Source of the DNA: Bacteroidales bacterium
GTDB lineage: Bacteria > Bacteroidota > Bacteroidia > Bacteroidales > VadinHA17
Length of the DNA: 64,000 nt
Assembly (NCBI GenBank): GCA_022865305.1
Contig: JALHSP010000127.1
Coordinates: 62,001-126,000, forward strand
Direction: 5' to 3'
Positions 1 to 8,825 of the stretch are shown here, piece by piece. The notes beneath the pieces are model-generated. The model had not been told where the DNA came from. It was given only the letters and a program-made list of their open reading frames with translations, and made no database searches. Positions within the stretch are counted from its first letter, which is position 1. Each line of letters starts with the position of its first letter. A program made the translations under genes and the position numbers.

Positions 1-215
1 GCTTCGACAATTTGCTTATAAGTAGCGTAAATCCGGTACGATCCATATAACAGGAATGTTATTCCCATTATAACCAGTATGGCTTTATATTCTCCTTCAA
101 TTATGAATACTTTGTTTGCAAAAAACAGGACAAAAATCCCGACGCCCAGGTAAAACACAACCATAAAAATACCAAACAAGGCATGAAACTGTTGTGATAT
201 TTTATTGTTATTCAT
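1..215 (-). CDS. Small integral membrane protein, 3' end outside window
   Basis: An open frame starts at 215 with MNNNKISQQFHALFG and runs off the left edge (71 codons visible). It encodes two hydrophobic stretches (about residues 11-32 and 40-55) separated by a short charged loop, so it is a two-helix membrane protein in the part seen. I do not recognise a family. It lies 97 bases downstream of queA on the same strand and may be cotranscribed with it. Confidence 0.6.
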   Translation of the reverse strand, partial: MNNNKISQQFHALFGIFMVVFYLGVGIFVLFFANKVFIIEGEYKAILVIMGITFLLYGSYRIYATYKQIVE

Positions 216-312
216 GCTTTTAAAATTTGATGCTAATTAAGTAAAAATCAAACTGATTTCAAAGATTTTGTTAATAGTTATTGATGAATGAATAATTTTA
301 CGGGGTTAATAT

Positions 313-1539
313 CTATTTTATTAACAGTGAACTATCCCCATAGCTCAGAAATCTGAAATCATTTTTCAGAGCGAAACTATAAATATTTTTCCAGTCAGAG
401 CCCATCCAGGCAGATATAAGCAGCAGAAGCGTACTTTTTGGCTGATGAAAATTAGTTATCATTCCGCTGATCATCCGGAATTCATAACCTGGCATGATCA
501 TTATTTTTGTGGAAGCATGCAGAACTGTTGTATTTCGTTTTTTAATGAGCTTAGCTAAAGACTCAAGAGATTTCTGCACTGATACTCCCTCCGGAAGATT
601 ATAAGGCTCAAACTGTCCGATAAAAAGATCAGAATCAGCACACGACGGATCGCTGATTACTTTTACCCCCAGCCAGTAAATACTTTCAAGAGTCCTGACA
701 CTGGTTGTACCAACAGCAATAATCTTCCCCTCATAAGAAAGCAGCTCTTCAATGGTATTTCCCGTGACAAAAAAATGCTCGCTATGCATTTCATGTTGTA
801 AAATATTTCTTGCTTTAACTGGCTGAAATGTACCTGCCCCAACATGCAAAGTCAGTTCAACGGACTTTATACCTTTATTATATATATGATCAAAAACTTC
901 TTTTGTAAAATGTAAACCGGCTGTCGGTGCAGCTACTGATCCTTTAGCAGTGGAATATATAGTCTGATATCTGACATAATCTTCATCCTCATCATCTCTC
1001 TTTACATATGGAGGAAGAGGAATACGTCCCACAGCTTCAATAACTTCACCAAAGCTTATTCTGGAGGAATTCCAACTGAACAGAATCCTCCATGCTGCAC
1101 CTTCTGCCTGGATTTTTTGAGCAGACAGCTTATATTGACAACCACTGAAATCAAATTCGGTAAAAAGTGTTCCGTTTTTCCATTTTTTCAGATTTCCTAC
1201 AATACACTTCCATTCCACCGGATATCTGGAACCGAAAGACTGTTCGTACTCACACGGCGATAATGGTTCAAGACAAAATACTTCAATATCTGCACCTGTC
1301 TCTTTGTGAAAAATAATACGAGCCCTGATTACCCTCGTATTATTAAATACCATCAGAGAATCACCTGGTAAATATTTATGGATGTTTCCGAAGTGATCTT
1401 TGGAGATATTACCTTTATTATATAGCAACAGTTTAGAATTGTCTCTCTTTGGTGCCGGATACTGAGCTATCCTCTCTTCCGGGAGTATATAATCATAATC
1501 GTCAATATATATATGTCTTATAAAATCTTCATTCTTCAT
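313..1539 (-). CDS. queA: S-adenosylmethionine:tRNA ribosyltransferase-isomerase
   Basis: QueA transfers and isomerises the ribosyl part of S-adenosylmethionine onto 7-aminomethyl-7-deazaguanine in the wobble position of tRNA, giving epoxyqueuosine. The 408-residue protein has the family landmarks: N-terminal YILPEERIAQYPAP, the VFNNTRVIRARI block, PPYVKR, the SVAAPTAGLHFT block, ELTLHVGAGTFQPV, and C-terminal MITNFHQPKSTLL. Length is slightly above the usual 340-360 because of insertions in the middle. The start MKNEDFIRHIYIDDYDY is the only good ATG before the conserved region. It is a cytoplasmic enzyme; other queuosine genes are not seen in this window. Confidence 0.95.
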   Translation of the reverse strand: MKNEDFIRHIYIDDYDYILPEERIAQYPAPKRDNSKLLLYNKGNISKDHFGNIHKYLPGDSLMVFNNTRVIRARIIFHKETGADIEVFCLEPLSPCEYEQSFGSRYPVEWKCIVGNLKKWKNGTLFTEFDFSGCQYKLSAQKIQAEGAAWRILFSWNSSRISFGEVIEAVGRIPLPPYVKRDDEDEDYVRYQTIYSTAKGSVAAPTAGLHFTKEVFDHIYNKGIKSVELTLHVGAGTFQPVKARNILQHEMHSEHFFVTGNTIEELLSYEGKIIAVGTTSVRTLESIYWLGVKVISDPSCADSDLFIGQFEPYNLPEGVSVQKSLESLAKLIKKRNTTVLHASTKIMIMPGYEFRMISGMITNFHQPKSTLLLLISAWMGSDWKNIYSFALKNDFRFLSYGDSSLLIK

Positions 1540-1566
1540 TTTAAATTTTAAACTGTCTTTTTATTT

Positions 1567-1594
1567 TCTTTTATCTTTTATCTTTTATCTTTTT
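1567..1594. repeat. Heptamer microsatellite (TCTTTTA)3-4
   Basis: Three perfect copies of TCTTTTA run from 1567 to 1587 and a fourth imperfect one follows. It sits directly upstream of queA's start and directly beside a C-rich dispersed repeat. Confidence 0.8.
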
Positions 1595-1599
1595 AACTT

Positions 1600-1640
1600 A
1601 ACCCACCCCAAACCTCCCGTCCTGTCGGCCGGGACAGGCT
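1600..1640. repeat. Dispersed C-rich intergenic repeat, copy 1
   Basis: The block AACCCACCCCAAACCTCCC followed by a CGGCCGGGACAGGCT end is found again almost unchanged at 4044-4083. Between 1641 and 1710 follow short hairpins (TCCGCTTCGCGGA and CCTCCAAGGAGG). It lies in the gene-free stretch 1540-1917, between queA and rnpB, which holds only repeats and the rnpB promoter. Confidence 0.8.
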
Positions 1641-1724
1641 TCCGCTTCGCGGAACAAGTCCTCCAAGGAGCGGAACTTTGAGAATTTGTCCCTCCAAGGA
1701 GGGGATTTTATTTATGTCTTCCTG

Positions 1725-1800
1725 TTCCCCCTTTGAAGGGGGTCAGGGGGATGTTAATTAAGTTCTTTTTACACCCCCCAGCCCCCCTCAAGGGGGGAGT
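1725..1800. repeat. G/C-rich inverted repeat pair (head-to-head units)
   Basis: A unit of about 30 bases (CCCCCTTTGAAGGGGGTCAG..) at 1725-1754 is followed after about 15 AT-rich bases by a second unit in reverse orientation (ACACCCCCCAGCCCCCCTCA..) at 1770-1799. The arms can pair with each other, and each arm can also fold on itself through its CCCCC/GGGGG halves. The same paired arrangement occurs at 47452-47522, and single units at 2381-2404 and 24102-24130. Confidence 0.85.
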
Positions 1801-1907
1801 TACAGTCAGTTACCTTTGCACCGTGGTGCCTTTGCGCCTTTGCGCCCGCAATTTAACATGCAAAAATATCAATTTTAAATACTATACCTCCATTTATCAG
1901 GATTTAC

Positions 1908-1915
1908 TACCTTTG
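1908..1915 (+). promoter_or_regulatory. Probable -7 box of the rnpB promoter (TACCTTTG)
   Basis: TACCTTTG fits the Bacteroidota -7 consensus TAnnTTTG and ends three bases before the first conserved base of the RNase P RNA. No clear TTG box is seen about 19 bases upstream. Confidence 0.5.
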
Positions 1916-1917
1916 TA

Positions 1918-2311
1918 ACGCAGCAGGCCATTCCATCGTCCCGCTCAGAGCGAAGCCGAGGAACGGGAAGGAAAGTCCGGACAACACAGGGCACTATGCT
2001 TCCTAACGGGAAGATATCTGTGAGGGTATAGCAGTGTAACAGAAAATAACCTTCCCTGACCGAAACGTCAGGGAGAAGGGTGAAAAGGCGAGGTAAGAGC
2101 TCACCGGTTCCGGTGGCGACACCGGAAGCCGTACACCTGATGGGTTGAAAGACCATGTATACCGGCGGTGAGGGCTGCCCGTCCGATGCCGGGGGGTAGG
2201 TCGTAGGATCCCGCCAGTGATGACGGGACAAGATAAATGATGGAAACCGGTTTTAGCTTCTTTTGCAGATAAAAAAACCGGTACAGAATCCGGCTTACAG
2301 GCCGGCTGCAA
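1918..2311 (+). ncRNA. rnpB: RNase P RNA (bacterial class A)
   Basis: This is the catalytic RNA that cuts the 5' leader from tRNA precursors. The conserved P4 strand GGAAAGTCCGGAC is at 1969-1983, GAGGTAAGAGCTCACCG at 2090-2105, and the 3' conserved ACAGAATCCGGCTTAC at 2283-2298, pairing back to the 5' region. The P1 stem is suggested by CAGCAGGCC near 1921 and GGCCGGCTG near 2301. Ends are estimates: the 5' end from the promoter box, the 3' end from the last paired bases. The length of about 390 is normal for Bacteroidota. Open frames antisense to it are artefacts of its structure. Confidence 0.95.
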
Positions 2312-2319
2312 AAATAGTA

Positions 2320-2350
2320 GGGACGCAATGTATTGCGTCCCTTTATTTTA
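2320..2350 (+). terminator. rnpB terminator made of a perfect 10-bp hairpin
   Basis: GGGACGCAAT-GT-ATTGCGTCCC (2320-2341) is a perfect hairpin followed by TTTATTTTA, just after rnpB. The hairpin sequence itself resembles a dispersed palindromic repeat seen in many unrelated bacteria. Confidence 0.75.
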
Positions 2351-2380
2351 GTAATAATCTTTAATAAATAGAGTATTTAG

Positions 2381-2404
2381 CCCCCCTTCAGGGGGGTGGG
2401 GGGG
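2381..2404. repeat. Single G/C-rich repeat unit
   Basis: CCCCCCTTCAGGGGGG followed by a G-tract ends exactly at the stop codon of the LolA-like gene. It is one unit of the family that forms inverted pairs at 1725 and 47452. Confidence 0.75.
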
Positions 2405-3106
2405 TTATTTCAGTGTAAAAATGCTATCCTCCATCGGAATATCAACTTCTACTTTGGTAAAAGTCATGACGAATTCCATTCCGCTGGTAGATGTAGTAGT
2501 TTTCATGGGTAGCATTACTCCGTTGGTTTCAGTATATTCAGACGGGTATGATTCGACCGTTATCGGCATACCTTGCTGAGTGGTGTTTACTACCGATTTT
2601 ACAAGAAGGAATGTGGCTTTGTCAATAAAGATATTAGTTACAATTCCTTCCTGGATTGTAGCTTTCAATTTAAACGCCGGTTTCCCGTTGACGCTTTCTT
2701 CACCTTCAAGTACAAGCTTCCCATCCTTCAGGTACCCCATTACCTCGTTCTGGAACATATTACTTCTGGTAACTTGTTGTACCTGATCAGGTGTCATCTC
2801 TACCGGTTCGCTGGAACCTGTCATAGGATTGACCGAATATCCTTTTTCGCCATCAAAAGCCTGTATCATCTCCTGTCCGCTGATGTTGGTGACACTTTTA
2901 ATTTTATTCGGATTTTTCATCCATATTTCCATGGGCATTTCCATCCCCATCATGGACATTTTGCCGGTTAACTTGAGAGTTTTTATACCAGACATCTTGT
3001 CAAGCTTGTTGGCAACGGTGTACTTATTAACGATATCTTCAAGCGATTGAGCGCTAACAATAGACATCACTATCAGTCCTGTAAGAATAAAGATTAGTTT
3101 TTTCAT
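2405..3106 (-). CDS. Secreted LolA-like outer-membrane lipoprotein-sorting family protein
   Basis: A 233-residue protein with a signal peptide (MKKLIFILTGLIVMSIVSAQ, cleaved after about residue 19) and then a mature part with the LolA/LolB-like half-barrel pattern: LKTLKLTGKMSMMG, a stretch on forcing a lipid-like surface (GQEMIQAFDGEKGYSVNP), and repeated strands ending in a C-terminal VDIPMEDSIFTLK. Family members bind lipid or lipoprotein in the periplasm; the exact role of this subgroup is unknown. It starts 10 bases after kdsA ends and is probably cotranscribed with it, which fits an envelope role. Family assignment is by overall pattern, not a catalytic motif. Confidence 0.7.
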   Translation of the reverse strand: MKKLIFILTGLIVMSIVSAQSLEDIVNKYTVANKLDKMSGIKTLKLTGKMSMMGMEMPMEIWMKNPNKIKSVTNISGQEMIQAFDGEKGYSVNPMTGSSEPVEMTPDQVQQVTRSNMFQNEVMGYLKDGKLVLEGEESVNGKPAFKLKATIQEGIVTNIFIDKATFLLVKSVVNTTQQGMPITVESYPSEYTETNGVMLPMKTTTSTSGMEFVMTFTKVEVDIPMEDSIFTLK

Positions 3107-3116
3107 ACGATTGTTG

Positions 3117-3959
3117 TTAAGAATTAAATTTGTTAAAAGTAATAATTGTTTTCCTTATTGCAACGAGTTTATTTAACAGTTTATCCATTTCAGAAAGCCT
3201 GAGCATATTAGCTCCATCAGATTTTGCATTTCCCGGATTGGGATGAGTTTCAATGAAAATACCGTCGGCTCCAACACTGACAGCTGCCCTGCCGATAGTT
3301 TCAATCATTTCAGGAATTCCGCCCGAAACTCCGGCATCCTGGTTTGGCTGCTGCAATGAATGGGTTATATCCACAATTACAGGTACCCCTGTTTTCTGCA
3401 TAACAGGTATATTCCTGAAATCAACTATCAGATCCTGGTAACCGAACATATTGCCACGATCAGTCAGCAAAATGTTATTGTTACCTGACTCCCTGACTTT
3501 CTCGACCGCATACTTCATGGAAGATCCTGACAGGAACTGGCCCTTTTTGATATTGATCCATTTTCCTGTTTTTGCTGCAGCTGCCAGAAGATCAGTCTGT
3601 CTGCACAGAAAAGCCGGAATTTGCAGAATATCAACATATTGAGCTGCAATCTCAGCTTCATCAGGATTATGTATATCGGTAATTACCGGAATTGAAAATC
3701 TTTTCTTTACTTCAGCCAGTATTTCTAGTGCTTTTGTATCTCCGATCCCGGAAAAAGAATCAACTTTTGATCTGTTTGCCTTCCTGTAAGATGCTTTAAA
3801 GACATAAGGAATCTGATATTTGTCTGAGAGATTAACAAGATGCTGTGCAATTTCGAAAACAACTTCTTCGTCTTCAACAACACATGGTCCTGCAATCAGC
3901 AGGAAATTACCCGTTTCCCTGTACCTGATCCCGGGAATATCTATTCCGTTTCTGTTCAT
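3117..3959 (-). CDS. kdsA: 3-deoxy-8-phosphooctulonate (KDO-8-P) synthase
   Basis: KdsA condenses arabinose-5-phosphate and phosphoenolpyruvate to KDO-8-phosphate, the first committed step to the inner-core sugar of lipopolysaccharide. The 280-residue length is typical. Landmarks are LLIAGPCVVED near residue 20, VFKASYRKANRSK with the phosphate-binding Lys/Arg, FSGIGD, ITDIHNPDEA, DILQIPAFLCRQTDLL, NIKKGQFLSG, LLTDRGNMFGY and C-terminal FIETHPNPGNAKSDGANML. The protein is cytoplasmic. It heads a likely two-gene unit with the LolA-like gene downstream. Confidence 0.96.
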   Translation of the reverse strand: MNRNGIDIPGIRYRETGNFLLIAGPCVVEDEEVVFEIAQHLVNLSDKYQIPYVFKASYRKANRSKVDSFSGIGDTKALEILAEVKKRFSIPVITDIHNPDEAEIAAQYVDILQIPAFLCRQTDLLAAAAKTGKWINIKKGQFLSGSSMKYAVEKVRESGNNNILLTDRGNMFGYQDLIVDFRNIPVMQKTGVPVIVDITHSLQQPNQDAGVSGGIPEMIETIGRAAVSVGADGIFIETHPNPGNAKSDGANMLRLSEMDKLLNKLVAIRKTIITFNKFNS

Positions 3960-4043
3960 TTAATTATAAAATATTGAAATATTCCTTTGATTCTCAAAAA
4001 TCATACCATATACCTTAGATTAAACTGCGCCCTGTTGTATTAA

Positions 4044-4083
4044 AACCCACCCCAAACCTCCCGTCCTTCGGCCGGGACAGGCT
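4044..4083. repeat. Dispersed C-rich intergenic repeat, copy 2
   Basis: Nearly identical to 1600-1640 (AACCCACCCCAAACCTCCC then CGGCCGGGACAGGCT). It is followed by CTCCTTT twice (4084-4097), a short heptamer run, just before the rarA stop. Confidence 0.8.
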
Positions 4084-4101
4084 CTCCTTTCTCCTTTCAC
4101 C

Positions 4102-5394
4102 TTAATAATCATAAATATCCTTCCACAATCTGTTAAGCCTCTTTTTTATTTCTTCTTCTTTAGGATTTGTTCCCGGATTATAAAATCTGGTTCCCTTTAT
4201 TTCTTCTGGCAGAAAATTATCCTGGACAAAGTTGCCTTCAAAACTGTGAGCATATTTATAATCCTTATGGTATCCCAAGTCTTTCATGAGCTTTGTGGGA
4301 GCATTCCTGATATGTAACGGTACAGGCAGATTTCCTTTATCTTTTACCATTTCGAGAGCACCTTCGATCGCCATATACGCTGCGTTGCTCTTAGGTGATG
4401 TTGCCAGGTATACAGCTGCTTCTGAAAGTATTATTCTCGATTCCGGCCATCCGATAACGTTTACTGCTTCAAAACATGCCTGTGCGAGCAGAAGAGCATT
4501 GGGATTTGCCAGACCAATATCTTCAGCAGCAAGGATAACCATCCGCCTGGCTATAAATTTCAGATCCTCACCGCCTTCAACCATCCTTGCGAGCCAGTAT
4601 ACTGCTGCATTGGGATCACTTCCCCTGAGCGATTTGATGAAAGCGGAAATAATATCATAATGTTGTTCCCCGTTTTTATCATACAGCGCAAGGTTTTTCT
4701 GGACATGCATCAGAACTTTCTCATCTGTGATCAGGATTTTCTCTGATCCTGCTTCATCTGCTTCTGACGATACCACCAGTTCCAGGGCATTGTATAGTTT
4801 TCTGGCATCGCCACCTGAGACACGTATAAGAGCCTCATATTCTTTAATTTCAATGTCTAATGCTGCAAGGTAACTGTCCTTTTTCAGTGCCTGATCCAGT
4901 AAAATGGTCAAAACTTTTTCGTTAAGGGGATTCATTATATAAACCTGGCATCTCGAAAGGAGAGGGGATATAACTTCGAACGAAGGATTTTCAGTTGTTG
5001 CTCCGATCAGAGTCAATATTCCCTGTTCAACGGCACTTAACAGAGAATCCTGTTGCGATTTATTGAAACGGTGGATCTCATCGATAAATAAAATCGGATT
5101 TGGCTGATTAAAGAACTGCTGCTTTTTGGCCTTTTCAATTGTCTCCCTGATATCCTTAACACCGGAATGCACCGCACTGAGATGAAAGAACGGCCTTTTC
5201 AGGGTATGAGCTATTATCCAGGCAATAGTTGTCTTACCTGTCCCCGGTGGTCCCCATAAAATGAATGAGGGGATATTTCCTGATTCTATGACTTTCCGTA
5301 ATACAGCATTTTTCCCGACCAGGTGCTCCTGTCCGTAAAACTCATCAAGATTTTTTGGTCTCAACCTTTCAGCAAGCGGTTGGTTTGCCAGCAT
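4102..5394 (-). CDS. rarA: Replication-associated recombination protein A (AAA+ ATPase)
   Basis: RarA/MgsA is a clamp-loader-like AAA+ ATPase acting at stalled forks and single-strand gaps. The start at [20 protein letters not shown] (5394) is chosen because homology begins there; an upstream ATG adds only a hydrophobic 11-residue tail. Walker [10 protein letters not shown] lies at residues 48-56, Walker [11 protein letters not shown] about 50 residues later, followed by [11 protein letters not shown] with the sensor region and [13 protein letters not shown]. The C-terminal MgsA part has [19 protein letters not shown] and GYKYAHSF-like [13 protein letters not shown]. 430 residues is normal. 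It is divergent from the truncated ggt gene only 36 bases away. Confidence 0.95.
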   Translation of the reverse strand: MLANQPLAERLRPKNLDEFYGQEHLVGKNAVLRKVIESGNIPSFILWGPPGTGKTTIAWIIAHTLKRPFFHLSAVHSGVKDIRETIEKAKKQQFFNQPNPILFIDEIHRFNKSQQDSLLSAVEQGILTLIGATTENPSFEVISPLLSRCQVYIMNPLNEKVLTILLDQALKKDSYLAALDIEIKEYEALIRVSGGDARKLYNALELVVSSEADEAGSEKILITDEKVLMHVQKNLALYDKNGEQHYDIISAFIKSLRGSDPNAAVYWLARMVEGGEDLKFIARRMVILAAEDIGLANPNALLLAQACFEAVNVIGWPESRIILSEAAVYLATSPKSNAAYMAIEGALEMVKDKGNLPVPLHIRNAPTKLMKDLGYHKDYKYAHSFEGNFVQDNFLPEEIKGTRFYNPGTNPKEEEIKKRLNRLWKDIYDY

Positions 5395-5430
5395 AATTAA
5401 AAGTTTATGTAAAAGTAATAAAAACAATGT

Positions 5431-6486
5431 TTGTTCAGTTATTATAAGGAGAGGCTTTTTGCAATGAAGACACTTTTACGTCCGGCAAATCTGCAGTTTA
5501 AAATTAAGGAAAGGCAGAATATGCATTATTTGATATTAAAACTGAAAGAATACAAGGCTGTCTTCAGGGAAGCTTTAACAACTGAATATAAGGGGTACAG
5601 GATTATATCTGTTCCTCCGCCTTCAAGCGGGGGAATAACCCTGTTTCAGCTTCTTAAGATGGTCGAGCCATATCCGCTGAAAGAATGGGGTTTCCATTCC
5701 GTAAAGTCAATTCACCTTATTGCAGAGGCAGAAAAGAGAGCTTTTGCAGACCGGGCTGAATTTGCAGGTGATCCTGATTTTGTAGATGTTCCTGTGGATG
5801 GCCTGCTGAACAATGATTATTTAACCGGTAAGCTTAATAGTTTCAGTGAGAACCGGGCGTCATTATCATCTGAAATAAGTGCCGGCTCCCCGGAAGGATA
5901 TGTCAGTGAAGAGACTACACACTATTCAGTGACAGATGAATCTGGAAATGCGGTAGCAGCGACCACCACGCTTAACAATACTTTCGGAAGCAGTATTGTC
6001 GTGGATGGAGCAGGATTTTTGTTAAATAACCAGATGGATGATTTTTCAGTAAAACCGGGTTTCCCGAATTTGTATGGATTAATCGGAGGCGAGGCAAATT
6101 CCATCAAGTCCGGGAAAAGAATGCTAAGCTCAATGACACCAACAATTGTTGAGAAAAATGGAAGACTATTTATTGTGTTGGGATCACCCGGAGGTTCTAC
6201 AATACCTACAACAGTATTTCAGGTGATTGTAAATGTCATAGACTTCAGAATGAAGATCGGTGAGGCGGTTGATGCCGGAAGATTCCATCACCAGTGGCTT
6301 CCTGACTGGATTATGTTCGAGCGTGATGGTATCGACAGCCTTACAGTTAATACCTTAAAACAGATGGGGCATGAGATGAAACAGAGAATTTCTATCGGCA
6401 GGGTAAATGCAATCCAGATACTTGAAGACGGACAAAAAACAGGCAGCGCAGATAAAAGAGGAGATAATTCATCCTGTGGGTATTAA
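5431..6486 (+). pseudogene. ggt: Gamma-glutamyltransferase, 5'-truncated
   Basis: The 351-codon frame matches only the C-terminal 55-60 percent of gamma-glutamyltransferase, an enzyme normally about 550-590 residues with a signal peptide. Homology starts at EYKAVFREALTTEYKGYRI; then come PPPSSGG, EAEKRAFADRAEF, the autocleavage and nucleophile site TTHYSV (Thr about residue 162), TTTLNNTFGS, GKRMLSSMTPT and LGSPGGSTIPTT. The entire N-terminal half of the large subunit is absent, and the first about 40 codons look unrelated. The break point sits in the space before rarA. The small subunit is intact, but without the large-subunit core activity is unlikely. A deletion or an assembly join are both possible. 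Confidence 0.75.
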
Positions 6487-6638
6487 CAGTTTTGTGGTTA
6501 AATAATTTTTACTAAATTGCTGAAAATTTATTTTCATTAGAAAAAATAAATTAATACTTTTAGCAATTGATATTGAAATTTTTGTGAGTACATGAGTTTG
6601 TTCATTGTATTTGAATATTTTCAGATAGAAATTCAGTT

Positions 6639-7796
6639 ATGAAAAAACCTCTGTTAATTGTAGCTATTATCCTGGTAGTAATTCTTGCTCTGCCGATAAT
6701 TAATTTTATCCGCTGGACTTTTCAGACTAAAAAGCCGATGGATATAGTACTACTTGACAAGACTGTGCCAACTCTTGAGCGTGAAAAGCACAAGTCCTTT
6801 AACTGGATCCTGACAAATGAACGATTTGTCAAAAAGGAGAAAAGAACCAGCTATTCATACAGGAAGGATTATTATGGTTTTTACCCGACACGGCCGCTTC
6901 GTGATAAATTATTTGACAAAAAAGATTATCGTCTGGCTGACCTTATTACCATAGCAGAAAATTCAGATGCTGTCTATTTTACTGATACTTATGGAGTATT
7001 TTATAACGAATGGTACAGAGGCATAAACAGAAGCCGCAGAACCAGGAAACTTTATGGAGGCCTTAATAATAACGATAACCTGCTTATTAAGGAGATGAAG
7101 CTCAGAAATAAGCTTGTTATCCTTGAGTATAATACCTTTGATTACCCTACCCCAGAAATGGAAGAATACAAGTTGACAGATAGACTTGGTATCGGATTTT
7201 CAGGATGGTCAGGTAAGTATTTCAGTTCACTCGATACTCTTAAGGATGAAAACTTCCCCATCTGGATGACGACCATGTACAGAAAACAATATAAGAAGCC
7301 ATGGACCTTCACCAAACCGGGCATTGTTCTTCTTCAGGAAAAATACATTATAGTATTGGAAGAAGGAACTCATCTTAATAATTCCTTACTTTCTATCATT
7401 ACTGATTCAGCTTATTGTGCTAAATATAATTTACCGGCATCTATTCCTTTTAGCCAATGGTTCGATATTATTGACCCGAAAGAAAATAATGTGATTTCAA
7501 AATTCAGGATCGAGACCACCAGCCTGGGTGATTCAATACTGGAAGACAATAATATTACAAATGAATTTCCTGCTGTTATTCAGGATCCTGTTTCACAGAC
7601 TACCTACTATTTTTCAGGCGATTTTGCCAATTCGAAAATCCCTTACTGGTCTTCCCGTCTGAAAGGCGTTGATAAGCTGAATTGGATAATCTATTCAAAA
7701 AAACCAGATGATTCAAGAAGGTTTTTCTGGCTCTATTACAGACCACTCATTAAAGGGATTCTTTACGACTACTATAATACATTATCTGCAAAGTAG
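6639..7796 (+). CDS. Membrane-anchored protein of unknown function
   Basis: I do not recognise the family. The 385-residue protein begins with a single hydrophobic helix (MKKPLLIVAIILVVILALPIINF, uncleaved anchor or signal peptide) and the rest looks like one large periplasmic domain rich in aromatic and charged residues. Visible features are DIVLLDKTVPTLEREKHKS, NSDAVYFTDTYGVFYNEW, and the C-terminal RRFFWLYYRPLIKGILYDY. The layout (anchor, LDKTVP, a TDTYGVF stretch) suggests an enzyme-like alpha/beta fold, but no catalytic motif can be named. It is transcribed alone: a strong terminator follows, and 150 AT-rich bases precede it. Confidence 0.8.
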   Translation: MKKPLLIVAIILVVILALPIINFIRWTFQTKKPMDIVLLDKTVPTLEREKHKSFNWILTNERFVKKEKRTSYSYRKDYYGFYPTRPLRDKLFDKKDYRLADLITIAENSDAVYFTDTYGVFYNEWYRGINRSRRTRKLYGGLNNNDNLLIKEMKLRNKLVILEYNTFDYPTPEMEEYKLTDRLGIGFSGWSGKYFSSLDTLKDENFPIWMTTMYRKQYKKPWTFTKPGIVLLQEKYIIVLEEGTHLNNSLLSIITDSAYCAKYNLPASIPFSQWFDIIDPKENNVISKFRIETTSLGDSILEDNNITNEFPAVIQDPVSQTTYYFSGDFANSKIPYWSSRLKGVDKLNWIIYSKKPDDSRRFFWLYYRPLIKGILYDYYNTLSAK

Positions 7797-7825
7797 AATA
7801 TTGCTGAAATCTGCGCTTATAATAT

Positions 7826-7861
7826 AAAGTACAGGATTAAATAACTCCTGTACTTTTTTTA
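7826..7861 (+). terminator. Rho-independent terminator
   Basis: AAAGTACAGGA (7826-7836) pairs with TCCTGTACTTT (7846-7856), followed by a T run, 30 bases after the stop of the membrane-anchored unknown. Confidence 0.85.
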
Positions 7862-7901
7862 TTTAATTCTTTTTAAAACATTTCCTTTTAAACTGGTAAA
7901 A

Positions 7902-8672
7902 ATGAAGATATCAATAATTCAGCCTGATCTTATATGGGAAGACAAATCACGGAATTTTGAAAAACTTGAATATCTGATCTCATTATCAGGAAATAATCCT
8001 GATATTGTAATTCTTCCTGAAATGTTCAGTACCGGATTCACTATGAATCCTGAGAGCTTAAGTGAATCGCCCCGTTCGGAAACATTCGACTGGATGGTGA
8101 ATATTTCTGAAAAAGGAAATTTTGGATTATGCGGGAGCTATATAGTAAAGGAGAGAAATTATACTTTCAACAGGTGGATATTTGTTACTCCTGAAAAGAA
8201 ATCCTGGTATTATAACAAACATCATCTTTTCAAAATGGGCAATGAGCATCAATTCTATACTGCCGGGTCCAGCCAGCTGATTTTCAAATTCAGGGGGGTG
8301 AGGATAATGGCTGCTGTTTGCTATGACTTGCGGTTCCCGGTATGGACCAGGAACAGGAAAAACTATGATCTGCTTATCAATTCTGCTAACTGGCCTGAAA
8401 GCAGAAGGGATGTATGGAATACTCTGCTTAAAGCCAGAGCCATTGAAAATCAGTGCTATGTTGCCGCGGCAAACAGGATCGGAACAGACGGGGAACATAT
8501 TAAATATTGTGGCGATTCAATGATTATCAATCCACGCGGAAAAATTATTGCTGATGCAAAAATCAATAAGGAGTGTGTTATTTCCGGAGATATCTCATTG
8601 ACTGAATTATCTGAATTCCGGAAAAAATTCCCCGTCTTCAGAGATGCTGATAATTTCACAATCCACACTTGA
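7902..8672 (+). CDS. Nitrilase-family amidohydrolase, omega-amidase type
   Basis: A 256-residue carbon-nitrogen hydrolase. The catalytic triad is visible: Glu40 in VILPEMFSTGF, Lys106 in YYNKHHLFKMG and Cys140 in AAVCYDLRFPVW. The KHHLF/GNEHQFYTAG context and the short length place it near YafV/Nit2 omega-amidases, which hydrolyse alpha-ketoglutaramate or alpha-ketosuccinamate to the keto acid and ammonia, a repair or salvage step after glutamine transamination. It is cytoplasmic and appears monocistronic. The substrate is inferred from the family. Confidence 0.9.
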   Translation: MKISIIQPDLIWEDKSRNFEKLEYLISLSGNNPDIVILPEMFSTGFTMNPESLSESPRSETFDWMVNISEKGNFGLCGSYIVKERNYTFNRWIFVTPEKKSWYYNKHHLFKMGNEHQFYTAGSSQLIFKFRGVRIMAAVCYDLRFPVWTRNRKNYDLLINSANWPESRRDVWNTLLKARAIENQCYVAAANRIGTDGEHIKYCGDSMIINPRGKIIADAKINKECVISGDISLTELSEFRKKFPVFRDADNFTIHT

Positions 8673-8728
8673 TTGATACCAGACAACTGGTAACCAGCAA
8701 CCAGAAGATACTCTTACAACTTAATTCA

Positions 8729-8763
8729 AACCCACCCCTGCCCCCTCCCAGGAGGGGATTTTA
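8729..8763. repeat. G/C-rich intergenic repeat, diverged copy
   Basis: AAACCCACCCCTGCCCCCTC followed by CCAGGAGGGGATTTT. It combines the start of the C-rich repeat at 1600 with the AGGAGGGGATTTT end seen at 1697-1709. Confidence 0.65.
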
Positions 8764-8776
8764 AGAATATCACCCT

Positions 8777-8822
8777 GTCACTCTGTCGCTACGTCACTCA
8801 GTCACTCAGTCACTCAGTCACC
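8777..8822. repeat. Octamer microsatellite (GTCACTCA)n
   Basis: Three perfect GTCACTCA copies (8793-8816) are preceded by two diverged copies (GTCACTCT, GTCGCTAC) and followed by GTCACC. The tract ends just before the stop codon of the FAD/Fe-S oxidase. Confidence 0.85.
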
Positions 8823-8825
8823 ACC

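Noticed and set aside
1733-1918. A 61-codon plus-strand frame before rnpB
   Set aside because: It is made of the G/C-rich repeat (PPAPLKGGV-type translation) and runs into the rnpB promoter.
1875-2328. Several open frames antisense to 1918-2311
   Set aside because: They overlap the RNase P RNA on the opposite strand and have no coding-like sequence.
8777-8822. CRISPR-like short repeats
   Set aside because: Plain octamer tandem tract without spacers; no CRISPR array elsewhere in the window.
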